Source: Maridesulfovibrio bastinii DSM 16055 (GTDB lineage: Bacteria; Desulfobacterota; Desulfovibrionia; Desulfovibrionales; Desulfovibrionaceae). From it: 64,000 nucleotides of DNA. Shown here one piece after another: positions 7,727 to 15,797 of the stretch. The first letter of the stretch is position 1. Each line of letters begins with the position of its first letter. The DNA is taken from positions 1 through 64,000 of the forward strand of contig NZ_KE387015.1 of NCBI RefSeq assembly GCF_000429985.1, read 5' to 3'. The position numbers were made by a program, and so were the translations under genes. The notes beneath the pieces are model-generated. The model searched no databases, was not told the origin of the DNA, and saw only the letters and a list, made by a program, of their open reading frames with translations.

Positions 7727-8353
7727 ATGGATTTAAAAGCGTTCCCGCTGGGATCACTGCAAACCAATTGTTATGTGCTCTCAAACAACGGCAAAGCTCT
7801 GGTTGTAGACCCGGGAGGAGACCCTTCTCCGGTTCTGGAATATCTCAAATCATCAGGTCTGACACTTGACCGGATTCTCGTAACACACCTCCATTTCGAC
7901 CATACAGGCGGATGCAGAGCTTTAAGCGATGCTACCGGAGCTAAAATATACGCCAGTTCCGATGATAACGCTCTTATGGATTCAGAACTTGGAAGAGGCG
8001 GTTTTATGGGTACTCCTGTAAATGATCCGTTTGAGTATGAAAACATCAGCGAAGGCGAAGAAAATTTTATTGGTCTGGAATGTAAAATTCTGGCCACACC
8101 GGGACATTCTCCGGGAAGCCTGACCTTTTATTTTCCCGAAGCCGAACTTGCGTTTGTCGGCGATCTTGTTTTCAAACGCTCAGTGGGCCGGACAGATTTC
8201 CCCGGAGGAGACTCTGAACAGCTCATGAATTCCGTCATCCAGAAAATATTCCCCCTTCCCGGCAACACAGCTCTGCTTTCCGGACACGGGGCAATGACCA
8301 CAAATGATGAAGAAAAAACTCACAACCCGTTTTTCAGTGGGGTTGAAATTTAA
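7727..8353 (+). CDS. MBL-fold metallo-hydrolase (glyoxalase II-like)
   Basis: Seen: the metallo-beta-lactamase zinc motif THLHFDHTGG (HxHxDH, about residues 52-61), ATPGHSPGSL with the next His, VGDLVF with the bridging Asp, and LSGHG near the C-terminus with the last His. Length 208 matches the small hydroxyacylglutathione-hydrolase-like group; the KRSVGRTDFPGGD segment is typical of that group. Start at 7727 has GGAGA 6 bases upstream; the frame is open to 7676 but without a better site. Substrate is not known; thioester hydrolysis is the usual guess for the group. Confidence 0.88.
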   Translation: MDLKAFPLGSLQTNCYVLSNNGKALVVDPGGDPSPVLEYLKSSGLTLDRILVTHLHFDHTGGCRALSDATGAKIYASSDDNALMDSELGRGGFMGTPVNDPFEYENISEGEENFIGLECKILATPGHSPGSLTFYFPEAELAFVGDLVFKRSVGRTDFPGGDSEQLMNSVIQKIFPLPGNTALLSGHGAMTTNDEEKTHNPFFSGVEI

Positions 8354-8366
8354 TATTAATTAAAAT

Positions 8367-8409
8367 TCAGGTGTATGAAACTGTTCTTCATCGAAGTTTC
8401 TGCACCTGA
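8367..8409 (+). terminator. Terminator-like hairpin after the MBL gene
   Basis: Inverted repeat TCAGGTG/CACCTGA at the base and GAAACT/AGTTTC above it, 14 bases after the MBL stop. Only a weak T-tract (TTTCATT) follows, so termination may be partial. Confidence 0.45.
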
Positions 8410-8499
8410 TTTCATTAAATACGGATGTCTGTAAAACGGTAAACTGCACCGGCAGCAAACCACTGGGTAGAAACTGATAACTGTAACAAAGGATCTGAA

Positions 8500-8757
8500 A
8501 TGAGCAGCATGCCTGAGGGAATCAAGGTGGTGGATGTTCGCGGCCAATGTTGAGGCATAGGAATGGAGGTAGGTTGGTATCTCCGTTTCGGCCGTGAGGA
8601 GACCGTGATGGCCCTCGCTGACAAAGGGACAGAAGGTCAATTGTACAATCAGCTTGATATCCTCCCTGAATGGAGCCTTGAAATTGAAGAAGAGACAGAT
8701 CACATCAAGGCTGTTTTTAAACGTACGGATATCATAAACAAAAAGAATCAGGGGTAG
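8500..8757 (+). CDS. TusA/SirA-like selenoprotein with a Cys-Sec active pair (UGA at 8551-8553)
   Basis: Reading from the ATG at 8500 (AAAGGA 6-7 bases upstream) through an in-frame TGA at codon 18 gives an unbroken 85-residue protein: ...VVDVRGQC-U-GIGMEVG... then EETVMALADKGTEG and IKAVFKR. Size and pattern fit the TusA family (sulfur-carrier/redox proteins), where the active site is normally Cys-Pro-x-Pro after a DxRGxxC lead-in; here the Cys is kept and Sec replaces the Pro. An 11-bp SECIS-like hairpin starts 7 bases after the TGA. The organism clearly makes selenoproteins (fdhA at 60367). A flavoprotein gene follows 9 bases later. Without recoding, only a 64-residue downstream fragment would be called. 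Function is inferred; the family assignment is good but not certain. Confidence 0.85.
8560..8589 (+). promoter_or_regulatory. Bacterial SECIS element in the TusA-like gene
   Basis: An 11-bp continuous stem (8560-8570 with 8579-8589, several G-U pairs) closes an 8-base loop AGGUUGGU. The loop begins 18 bases after the UGA, inside the distance used by SelB-recognised bacterial SECIS hairpins, and the loop contains the GGU expected there. Confidence 0.75.
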
Positions 8758-8766
8758 TAAAAAGAT

Positions 8767-9384
8767 ATGAACCGGATTCCGGTCTTATTTTCATGCAGTC
8801 ACCGCAGGTCCGGTAACAGCGATCGGGCCTGCGAACTGTTCCTTGAAGGATTAAGATTTTCCGGCGGTGACGGGGAAATTGTTTATCTTGGAGATTACGA
8901 TTTCGTGCCGTGTAACGGATGCGGCAAATGCAGGACATCCCCGGGCCACCACTGTGTTCATATAAAAAAAGATGCGGCTCAATCCTTTTTTGAAAAAATG
9001 ATGTCCGCACCTTTGGTGTTTTTTGCCTCACCCATCTACTTTTATCACCTGCCATCAAGATTCAAAACATTCATTGACCGCGGCCAATGGGGATGGGAAG
9101 CCGGTCAGGCCATGGCCCCGGAAATATTATCCCTTCCTGTAAGACCGGCCTATTGCATGATGGTAGCTGGCAGACCTAAAGGGGAGCGGCTTTTTCAGGG
9201 AGCTGAACTGACCTTGAAATTCTTTCTGGATTTTTTCCACCTGAAGATGCAGCCGCCATTACTTTTCCGGGGAATTGACGGGCCTGAAGATCTGGCTGAA
9301 AATAGTGAGATTTCAGAACTCATAGTTGATTCAGGAAAAAAAGCCTGGCTTGAATACACCGGTAATAAAAACCGGAGACCATAA
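8767..9384 (+). CDS. NADPH-dependent FMN reductase-like / iron-sulfur flavoprotein family
   Basis: A flavodoxin-fold protein. Seen: the FMN phosphate loop SCSHRRSGNSDRA near the N-terminus (usual form S-x-R-x-x-S-x-T), a Cys cluster CNGCGKC...C at about residues 56-70 as in iron-sulfur flavoproteins, and ASPIYFYHLPSRFKTFIDR, the second FMN-binding loop (usual SPIYF). Length 205. It starts 9 bases after the stop of the Cys-Sec TusA-like gene and is almost surely co-transcribed, which suggests it could reduce or work with that selenoprotein (inference). Confidence 0.87.
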   Translation: MNRIPVLFSCSHRRSGNSDRACELFLEGLRFSGGDGEIVYLGDYDFVPCNGCGKCRTSPGHHCVHIKKDAAQSFFEKMMSAPLVFFASPIYFYHLPSRFKTFIDRGQWGWEAGQAMAPEILSLPVRPAYCMMVAGRPKGERLFQGAELTLKFFLDFFHLKMQPPLLFRGIDGPEDLAENSEISELIVDSGKKAWLEYTGNKNRRP

Positions 9385-9404
9385 TAAATATAAAAGGCTG
9401 AAAC

Positions 9405-9776
9405 ATGTCCGAGCTAAAAATTCTCGTTGCAGACGACTCCGCCCCGATCAGGCTAATTATCAAAAAATTTTTATCCGATGCAGGTTTTGAGGTCAGCTTT
9501 GCAAAAGACGGCCGTGAATCTCTTTCGGAGCTTAGAAACACAAAATTCGATCTGGCCTTTGTTGATATGCAGATGCCCAAAATGGACGGACCGGAGGTTG
9601 TGAGCAAAGCCCGGAGCATGGGGGTTGAAATTCCCATTTTCGGAATGACGACCTTTGATGAATCAGATTTGAATGTCGAAAAGCTTGGCCGCTATTTCAC
9701 AGGATTTCTCAACAAGCCCATACTAAAAGAAAATTTACTGGAGATTGTAAATAATTTCGCAGCAAAGCAGAAATAA
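9405..9776 (+). CDS. Stand-alone response regulator receiver (CheY-like)
   Basis: A 123-residue single receiver domain: acidic pair VADDSAP at the N-terminus, phosphorylation Asp in FVDMQMPKMDG (about residue 53), the conserved Thr in GMTTFDESD, and Lys in FLNKPI. There is no output domain, so it acts by protein contact or as a phosphate relay. It sits 20 bases after the flavoprotein gene and just before a ComF-like gene. The partner kinase is not apparent here. Confidence 0.92.
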   Translation: MSELKILVADDSAPIRLIIKKFLSDAGFEVSFAKDGRESLSELRNTKFDLAFVDMQMPKMDGPEVVSKARSMGVEIPIFGMTTFDESDLNVEKLGRYFTGFLNKPILKENLLEIVNNFAAKQK

Positions 9777-9788
9777 TTTACGACGTCC

Positions 9789-10454
9789 ATGCTAATGAAA
9801 TTTTTATCAGCTTATTTCAAAGATTTTTTTTTCCAAAAAAGATGCCCCATCTGCTCCAGTCCATATCAGTCAGAGGATGCCCTTTGTGCAGACTGCCTTG
9901 CCCTTCTTGAAAAGAATAAGGAAGAGCGCAAACTGATCACTGCCGACAACAAAGCAGCAGCCATATATTTTTACGGACCGTACAAGGGAGTGCTGCGTGA
10001 AATAATCTTAAAATGGAAGTTCAAGGAGAAACTTGAGCTGAGCCGCATAATGAAGAAGCTGGCCTGCGAAGCTGCCATTCAAATTTCAAATCCTCCGGAT
10101 GTTATCATCCCTATCCCACTCCATCCTTCACGACTCAAAAAACGTGGCTTCAACCAGAGCCTGATTCTGGCAAAAGCCGTTGGAAGATGTCTTGACAGGC
10201 CCGTGGAAGCAAATATTCTGAAAAGGGTCCGCAAAACAACACCACAGGCAGGACTTAACGCACAGGATAGAAAAAAAAATCTTACCGGAGCATTTGAGGT
10301 CTCTCCCGATAAAATCAGCGGCAGAAAAGTACTGCTGGTTGATGATATCCTGACAACAGGTACAACAACTGCTGAATGTTGTGATCTGCTAAAAATGGCC
10401 GGTTGCACCGGAACTGAGATTCTGGTTATAGCCAGAACGCCCATACATGGTTAG
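9789..10454 (+). CDS. ComF-family phosphoribosyltransferase-like protein
   Basis: Seen: an N-terminal zinc-ribbon-like CPICSSPYQSEDALCADC (four Cys), the middle PIPLHPSRLKKRGFNQS and the PRPP-binding loop VLLVDDILTTGTTTAEC typical of ComF/GntX proteins. Length 221 is normal. In competent bacteria ComF helps bring single-stranded DNA across the membrane; in others (GntX) the role is unclear. No other competence gene is in the window. The second ATG, 6 bases on, is an equally possible start. Confidence 0.88.
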   Translation: MLMKFLSAYFKDFFFQKRCPICSSPYQSEDALCADCLALLEKNKEERKLITADNKAAAIYFYGPYKGVLREIILKWKFKEKLELSRIMKKLACEAAIQISNPPDVIIPIPLHPSRLKKRGFNQSLILAKAVGRCLDRPVEANILKRVRKTTPQAGLNAQDRKKNLTGAFEVSPDKISGRKVLLVDDILTTGTTTAECCDLLKMAGCTGTEILVIARTPIHG

Positions 10455-10504
10455 TGCTATAAGCTGCTTTATACTTATTCCCTTTCGCACTTCTGGAGGA
10501 AAAT

Positions 10505-13500
10505 TTGAGCTTCGATATCTCTGAATGGATCAGATTTGAATATAATGAAACCCCAGTCTACATGCGCCCTGATTCCACGGACTGGTTTGTGCCTGATAAT
10601 ACCGGAGACGAACTGCTTAAAGGTCTTAAAACCGATCGGTGTAAACCTTACGATTATCGGACTCTGAACTTTATTGAACGTCTTCCTGAAAAGAGTGAAG
10701 CTTCATACCCCGGAAGATCAGTTTTACTGGGTCAGCCTGAAATCAGAGAATTATGGTTCCATCTTACTGACAGGTGTAATATGGCCTGTACCCACTGCCT
10801 GTTTTCTTCGGCTCCTACTGCAAAACCGGAACTGCCTACTGCAGAAGTTCTGAAACTGATTAAGGAAGCAGAGCTTAACGGATGCAGAGTTTTTGCCCTT
10901 ACAGGCGGGGAACCCTTCGTCCACCCCGGAATAGAAAAAATAATTTCCGCGATCATGGAAATTGAAAACAGTCACGCCGTTATTCTCAGCAACGGCCTTG
11001 ACGCTGCTGACTTTTTAAAAAAGCACAACTTCGACCCGGAAAGACTTCATCTGCAGATAAGCGTTGACGGAATAAAAGCCACCCACGACAAAATCCGCGG
11101 CAAAGGGATGTTCGAGAGGCTTCAGAAAAATCTTGCCGAGTTAAGAAAAATTAAAACCGCCTTTACTCTTTCCATGTGTGTGACCAGATCCAATGCGGAA
11201 CAGATGCCGGAGATTGTCAACTTTGCCGCTGAAAATGGAGCCTCCAACGTTCATTTCATGTGGTATTTCATCCGTGGGCGCGGAAAAGAAAAAGATTTTA
11301 TAGAACCGTCTGAAATAATGAAATATTTATTACAGGCTGAAACTCTGGCAGCCCGCAAAGGGATCACCATTGATAATATAGAGGCTGTGCGGAGCATGAT
11401 TTTCGCGCCCTGCGGAACAATTCACGATGGAAGCTCCGCTGGCTGGGAATCAGTCGCAATCGGTCCGGACGGGAAAATTTATCCTTCCGCAGCAACCGTG
11501 GCTGTACCGGAGCTGGCTACTCCTGTAGTTGGAGACCTTCTATCATCTATTAGACAAAGTGAAGTACTGGGGAAAATCAGAAACACAACAGCCAAAGATT
11601 TGAGCGATCCTCTCAGACTGTTTTTCGGCGGCGGTGATCTGGATCACAGTTACATGCACAGTAACTGTTTTTGCGGTGCGGACCCTTATTCAGAATTAAG
11701 TAAAGCCATAGCACTTGAGCTTATCGCCCGAAAGGCAGCGATGAACCCGGTTAAAAGATCACCGGCATTACGGCTTAAAATGGGTGATGTGCTTTCAAGC
11801 TGCTCCGATCACGGTGCAGTGGCTTTGACCCATAACAACTGTCTTCTGGCTGTAGCCGGAAATGACAGCTTAAGCGTTGTAAAAGATTTTTATTCCAGAG
11901 CAGCGGAAACAGCCAACGAAGATATTCTGAATCCGGTCTGTTACAGTGAAGACGTTGTCGCCCACATTCCTGAAAATTTCAGATTCAGAGGCTACGGCTG
12001 CGGCAGCCCGGTTATGGACGCTGAAATAAAACCGGGAGAATACGTGGTCGACCTCGGATCAGGAAGAGGTATCGAATGTTTCATTGCCGCTAAAATGACC
12101 GGGGAAAAAGGGCATGTTACCGGACTGGATATGCTGGACCCAATGTTGAAAATAGCCGAACAGGGTAAAAATGCTGTTTCAAAAAATTTAGGCTATGCAA
12201 ATATTGATTTCAGGAAAGGCTACCTTGAAAAAATGCCGTTCGAAGAGGCCTCGGTTGACCTGATTTTATCAAACTGTGTGCTGAACCTTTCAACGGATAA
12301 GCGTTCAACATTCAATGAAATATTTAGAGTCCTCAAATTCGGAGGAAGAATAACTGTCTCCGATGTTGTCTGTGAGACAGAACCCGGACCGGAGATAAGA
12401 AACAACGACCAGCTGCACGGAGAGTGCATAGCCGGTGCGCTGACTGTAAAGAATCTCAAGGGGCTGCTTCTGGAATCAGGATTTGATAATTTCCATATCA
12501 TAAAAAGATTTCCATACCGCGAAGTCGGCGGGCATCAGTTCTATTCACTTACTTTTTCAGCCTGCAAACCGGAGCTTAAAGATAAAGTCAAAATAATTTA
12601 CAGAGGTCCTTTTTCCACTGCGCAGACAGCCGACGGCACAATCATTCTGCCGGGAGAAATTACGGAAGTACCAAAGCTGTATGCACGCACACTCGGAGAT
12701 TCAGCCTTCATAATAGATGAAGACGATAACGTTACCAACGTTGATATCGGTTCATCATGCTGCTGCCCCACTCCACAGGCTTTTGACGGTGCAGATACTC
12801 CAGACACGCTTCAGGCATGCTGCACTCCTTCGGAAAAAGCACAAGCGGAAATACTTACTTCTCCCCAAAAACAAAACTCCGGGTGCATGGTCTGCGGCAG
12901 TGATCTTAAATACACCTCAGAACCGCTAACCATGACCTGCTGCTACTGCAATCAGGATTACGAAACAAACGCATATTGTGCAGAAGGACACTTTGTATGC
13001 GATTCATGTCACAGCAAAGATGGTCTGGAAGTAATAAAACACATGCTGCTGGGTAGTACGGAAACAGACCTGGTTGAATTGCTTATAAAGATAAGAAAGC
13101 ATCCGGCTATTCCTGTTCACGGACCGGAACACCACTCTCTGGTTCCCGGGATAATAACAGCAGTCTACCGTAACAGCGGAGGCAGCATTACTGATAAGGC
13201 AATTTTAACCGCGGTAAACCGCGGGGCCAAAATTGCCGGAGGGTACTGCGGATTTATGGGCATCTGCGGAGCGGCTATGGGAGTTGGAATTGCAGTAAGC
13301 ACGATTTTAGAAGGGACACCCTATACGGCGCAGGCCAGATCGTTTGCACAAAGAGGCACATTGGCCGCACTTGAAGATATAGCAGAAATGGAAGCCGCCA
13401 GATGCTGCCAGCGCGATTCATGGCTGGCCCTCAAAGCCTGCGCTGAAATTTCTGAAGAACTTTTAGGTATAAAACTGAAATCCGAGGTTGACATACATTG

Positions 13501-13570
13501 CAACCAGATGAAATTAAATAAAGAGTGTATGGGGGCTGATTGCCCCGTAATTAAAAAATCCGGCAGTTAA
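10505..13570 (+). CDS. Radical SAM - ArsM-like methyltransferase - DUF5714 fusion protein
   Basis: A single 1021-residue chain with three parts. (1) Radical SAM domain, about residues 80-400: CNMACTHC gives the CxxxCxxC cluster (C91, C95, C98), then TGGEP, and VAIGPDGKIYP resembling the start of a SPASM-type extension. (2) Class I methyltransferase, about 490-700: VVDLGSGRGIECF and VTGLDMLDPML (SAM binding), LSNCVLNLS; then YRGPF and a Cys-rich SSCCCP as seen after ArsM-type arsenite methyltransferases. (3) DUF5714, about 790-1015: CMVCGSDL, TCCYCNQDYE, ending with more Cys. Start is TTG at 10505 with GGAGGA before it. A role in modifying arsenic or another thiophilic element is inference. 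Confidence 0.85.
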   Translation: MSFDISEWIRFEYNETPVYMRPDSTDWFVPDNTGDELLKGLKTDRCKPYDYRTLNFIERLPEKSEASYPGRSVLLGQPEIRELWFHLTDRCNMACTHCLFSSAPTAKPELPTAEVLKLIKEAELNGCRVFALTGGEPFVHPGIEKIISAIMEIENSHAVILSNGLDAADFLKKHNFDPERLHLQISVDGIKATHDKIRGKGMFERLQKNLAELRKIKTAFTLSMCVTRSNAEQMPEIVNFAAENGASNVHFMWYFIRGRGKEKDFIEPSEIMKYLLQAETLAARKGITIDNIEAVRSMIFAPCGTIHDGSSAGWESVAIGPDGKIYPSAATVAVPELATPVVGDLLSSIRQSEVLGKIRNTTAKDLSDPLRLFFGGGDLDHSYMHSNCFCGADPYSELSKAIALELIARKAAMNPVKRSPALRLKMGDVLSSCSDHGAVALTHNNCLLAVAGNDSLSVVKDFYSRAAETANEDILNPVCYSEDVVAHIPENFRFRGYGCGSPVMDAEIKPGEYVVDLGSGRGIECFIAAKMTGEKGHVTGLDMLDPMLKIAEQGKNAVSKNLGYANIDFRKGYLEKMPFEEASVDLILSNCVLNLSTDKRSTFNEIFRVLKFGGRITVSDVVCETEPGPEIRNNDQLHGECIAGALTVKNLKGLLLESGFDNFHIIKRFPYREVGGHQFYSLTFSACKPELKDKVKIIYRGPFSTAQTADGTIILPGEITEVPKLYARTLGDSAFIIDEDDNVTNVDIGSSCCCPTPQAFDGADTPDTLQACCTPSEKAQAEILTSPQKQNSGCMVCGSDLKYTSEPLTMTCCYCNQDYETNAYCAEGHFVCDSCHSKDGLEVIKHMLLGSTETDLVELLIKIRKHPAIPVHGPEHHSLVPGIITAVYRNSGGSITDKAILTAVNRGAKIAGGYCGFMGICGAAMGVGIAVSTILEGTPYTAQARSFAQRGTLAALEDIAEMEAARCCQRDSWLALKACAEISEELLGIKLKSEVDIHCNQMKLNKECMGADCPVIKKSGS

Positions 13571-13647
13571 TATAACGGATTTTCTCACAAAAACTATTTT
13601 GGAACGTTAAAAAGACTTCTTCAAGTGGAAAAAAATTAAATCCGAGC

Positions 13648-13676
13648 TTGACTTTTATACTGTCTTGCAGATACGT
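13648..13676 (+). promoter_or_regulatory. Promoter of rplU-rpmA
   Basis: TTGACT at 13648-13653 and GATACG/ATACGT near 13670-13676 (16-17 base spacer), about 35 bases before the L21 start. Confidence 0.55.
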
Positions 13677-13709
13677 TCCCATCTCTTACGTGACGGAGGT
13701 AAGCAAAAT

Positions 13710-14021
13710 ATGTATGCAATAATCGAGACTGGCGGCAAACAGTTCCGCGTTGAAGAAGGCCTTGAGCTCAACGTCCAGAAACTGGATGCAGAAGCAGGCG
13801 CTAAAATAGATCTGGATAAAATTCTTCTGGTTGGACAGGGCGAAGATGTAAAAATCGGTGCTCCCTATGTTGAAGGAGCCAAGGTTTCCTGTGAAATTCT
13901 TGAACACGGCCGTGACAAAAAAGTCATCGTCTTCAAGAAAAGACGCAGGCAGGACTCTTCTGTAAAGAACGGTCATCGTCAGGATTTCACCAGAATCAAA
14001 GTTGAAGCTATTCAGGCTTAA
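13710..14021 (+). CDS. rplU: 50S ribosomal protein L21
   Basis: Starts MYAIIETGGKQFRVEEG, the conserved L21 N-terminus, and contains KVIVFKKRRRQDS and NGHRQDFTRIKVEAI, the usual RNA-binding C-terminal part. Length 103 is typical. The start at 13710 is set by GGAGGT a few bases upstream; an in-frame ATG at 13665 lies in the promoter region and is not used. It is followed 30 bases later by rpmA. Confidence 0.98.
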   Translation: MYAIIETGGKQFRVEEGLELNVQKLDAEAGAKIDLDKILLVGQGEDVKIGAPYVEGAKVSCEILEHGRDKKVIVFKKRRRQDSSVKNGHRQDFTRIKVEAIQA

Positions 14022-14051
14022 TTATTTTCAGTCTGAAAAGGGAGACTCATC

Positions 14052-14321
14052 ATGGCTCATAAAAAAGCGGGCGGTAGCTCTAAAAACGGACGCGATAGTG
14101 CCGGTCAAAGACGCGGTGTAAAACGCTTCGGCGGCCAGCAGGTTCTCGCAGGCAACATTCTTGTTCGCCAGCTCGGAACTAAAATCCACCCCGGCAAAAA
14201 TGTCGGCACAGGTAAGGATTGGACTCTTTTTGCACTTGTAGACGGTACTGTTCAGTATGAAAAGTACGTTCGCAACAACCGCGAAAAGACCAGAGTTCAT
14301 ATCGTACCAGCAGAAGCTTAG
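14052..14321 (+). CDS. rpmA: 50S ribosomal protein L27
   Basis: Starts [20 protein letters not shown] and continues [20 protein letters not shown], the diagnostic L27 sequence. Length 89. Its N-terminal tail reaches the peptidyl-transferase centre in the ribosome. Co-transcribed with rplU and followed by a strong terminator. Confidence 0.98.
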   Translation: MAHKKAGGSSKNGRDSAGQRRGVKRFGGQQVLAGNILVRQLGTKIHPGKNVGTGKDWTLFALVDGTVQYEKYVRNNREKTRVHIVPAEA

Positions 14322-14345
14322 TTTTTAAGCGAAAGCATTTTTCCG

Positions 14346-14387
14346 GCAGGGAACGCTCTTCATAAAAAAGAGTGTTCCCTGCTTTTT
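14346..14387 (+). terminator. Terminator of rplU-rpmA
   Basis: A 15-bp stem (14346-14360 with 14368-14382) followed by TTTTT, 25 bases after the rpmA stop. Confidence 0.92.
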
Positions 14388-14672
14388 AGCGTTGTTATTT
14401 TCAATATCCATCATGTGGTCAGAAAGGAACAATTATACCTGAGACTGCGATGGATATTTATTGATAATGGCCGAACCGGAATTTTTGCAGCCTGACATTT
14501 TCTGAAAATCTGAACTGACACTGTTAGTGTCGGCTTGGATTGCATTTTAATTTTTATAAAAATATCCCCCCCTCTACTCCCCCGACACTGATGACTGGAC
14601 AATAAATTTCAAGTTTCAGGCATTCTGATGTTGCCAAAATTTCAAGCTGCATCCATACTCCACCGGTAGCGG
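14388..14672. other. Non-coding stretch upstream of obgE
   Basis: About 285 bases between the rpmA terminator and the obgE promoter. Short frames on the other strand lack ribosome-binding sites and family features. No repeat or RNA element was recognised. Confidence 0.5.
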
Positions 14673-14700
14673 TTGACCGCACCAAAAATCCAAATATAAT
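14673..14700 (+). promoter_or_regulatory. Promoter of obgE-proB
   Basis: TTGACC at 14673-14678 and a consensus TATAAT at 14695-14700, with a 16-base spacer, 59 bases before the obgE start. Confidence 0.75.
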
Positions 14701-14759
14701 CCTGAAATATTCAGGTACTAATACGGGCTCTATAATGCCCTTCAACACGAGGAAATTTA

Positions 14760-15797
14760 ATGAGATTCGTTGACGAAGCTACCATAACAGTACGTTCCGG
14801 CAAAGGTGGCAATGGCTGTGTAGCATTCAGAAGAGAAAGATTCATCCCCAAAGGCGGTCCAAGCGGAGGAGATGGCGGTAAAGGCGGAGACCTTATTTTC
14901 AAAGGCTCCAACAAACTGCTGACCCTTTACGATTTCAGACTCAAAAGAGTTTATGAAGCTAAAAACGGACAGCAGGGACTCGGCAGTGACTGCTATGGAA
15001 AATCTGCTGATGACCAGATTGTGGAACTGCCTGTCGGAACTCTTGTATATGAAGTCTTTGAAGACGGTAGCGAAAAACTGCTTGCCGATATAACTGAAAA
15101 TGAATTGGAAGTTCTGATCTGCAAAGGTGGAAAAGGCGGTAGAGGAAACATTCATTTTAAATCCTCAACCAATCAGACACCGCGTTATGCTGAAGACGGT
15201 TTCCCCGGAGAAGAGAAAAGGCTCAGACTTCAGCTTAAAATTATTGCTGACGTAGGACTTCTGGGATTGCCCAACGCAGGTAAATCTACTTTTATATCCA
15301 GAGTTTCAGCTGCCAAGCCTAAAATCGCAGCTTATCCTTTTACCACTCTCACTCCAAACCTCGGAGTGCTTGATGATGGAATGGGTAACAAGCTGGTCAT
15401 AGCCGACATCCCCGGACTAATTGAAGGCGCAAGCGAGGGCCTCGGACTCGGGCATAAATTCCTCAAGCATGTGGAAAGAACACGCTTTCTGCTGCACATT
15501 TTGAGTGCTGAAGACATCGGAGAAGACGAGCCGTTTGCAGGGTTCAAACTGCTTGATGAAGAGCTTCGCCTTTTTGATAAAACTCTCGGTGAGAAAAAAC
15601 AGATCAGAGTTGTTAATAAAATAGACCTGCTTTCGCCGGAAAGACTGGAAGAAATTAAAAAGGCCGCTCAGGATGAAGGTCTTGATATCCATTTCATTTC
15701 AGCCTTGAATGGTGACGGGGTTGAAGACCTCGTAGAACTTATGTGGGAACGTTTTACTTTATTAAATAAAGAGGAAGATGATGAGCAACAGGCTTGA
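14760..15797 (+). CDS. obgE: GTPase Obg/CgtA
   Basis: Essential ribosome-associated GTPase. Seen: the glycine-rich Obg fold at the N-terminus (GKGGNGCVAFRRE, GGDGGKGGD, GGKGGRGN), then the G domain with GLPNAGKS (G1, about 167-174), DIPGLIEGAS (G3) and NKIDLL (G4). Length 345 is typical. A consensus promoter lies upstream. The 3' end overlaps the proB start, so the two are translationally coupled. Confidence 0.97.
   Translation: MRFVDEATITVRSGKGGNGCVAFRRERFIPKGGPSGGDGGKGGDLIFKGSNKLLTLYDFRLKRVYEAKNGQQGLGSDCYGKSADDQIVELPVGTLVYEVFEDGSEKLLADITENELEVLICKGGKGGRGNIHFKSSTNQTPRYAEDGFPGEEKRLRLQLKIIADVGLLGLPNAGKSTFISRVSAAKPKIAAYPFTTLTPNLGVLDDGMGNKLVIADIPGLIEGASEGLGLGHKFLKHVERTRFLLHILSAEDIGEDEPFAGFKLLDEELRLFDKTLGEKKQIRVVNKIDLLSPERLEEIKKAAQDEGLDIHFISALNGDGVEDLVELMWERFTLLNKEEDDEQQA

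Noticed and set aside
8563-8757. A 64-residue protein starting at ATG 8563
   Set aside because: The start is inside the SECIS hairpin stem, there is no spaced ribosome-binding site specific to it, and the family's active-site lead-in lies upstream of the TGA.
12220-12501. Long minus-strand frames inside the radical SAM fusion gene and inside other genes
   Set aside because: They lie wholly within strong plus-strand genes, lack ribosome-binding sites and show no protein-family pattern; they are shadow frames.
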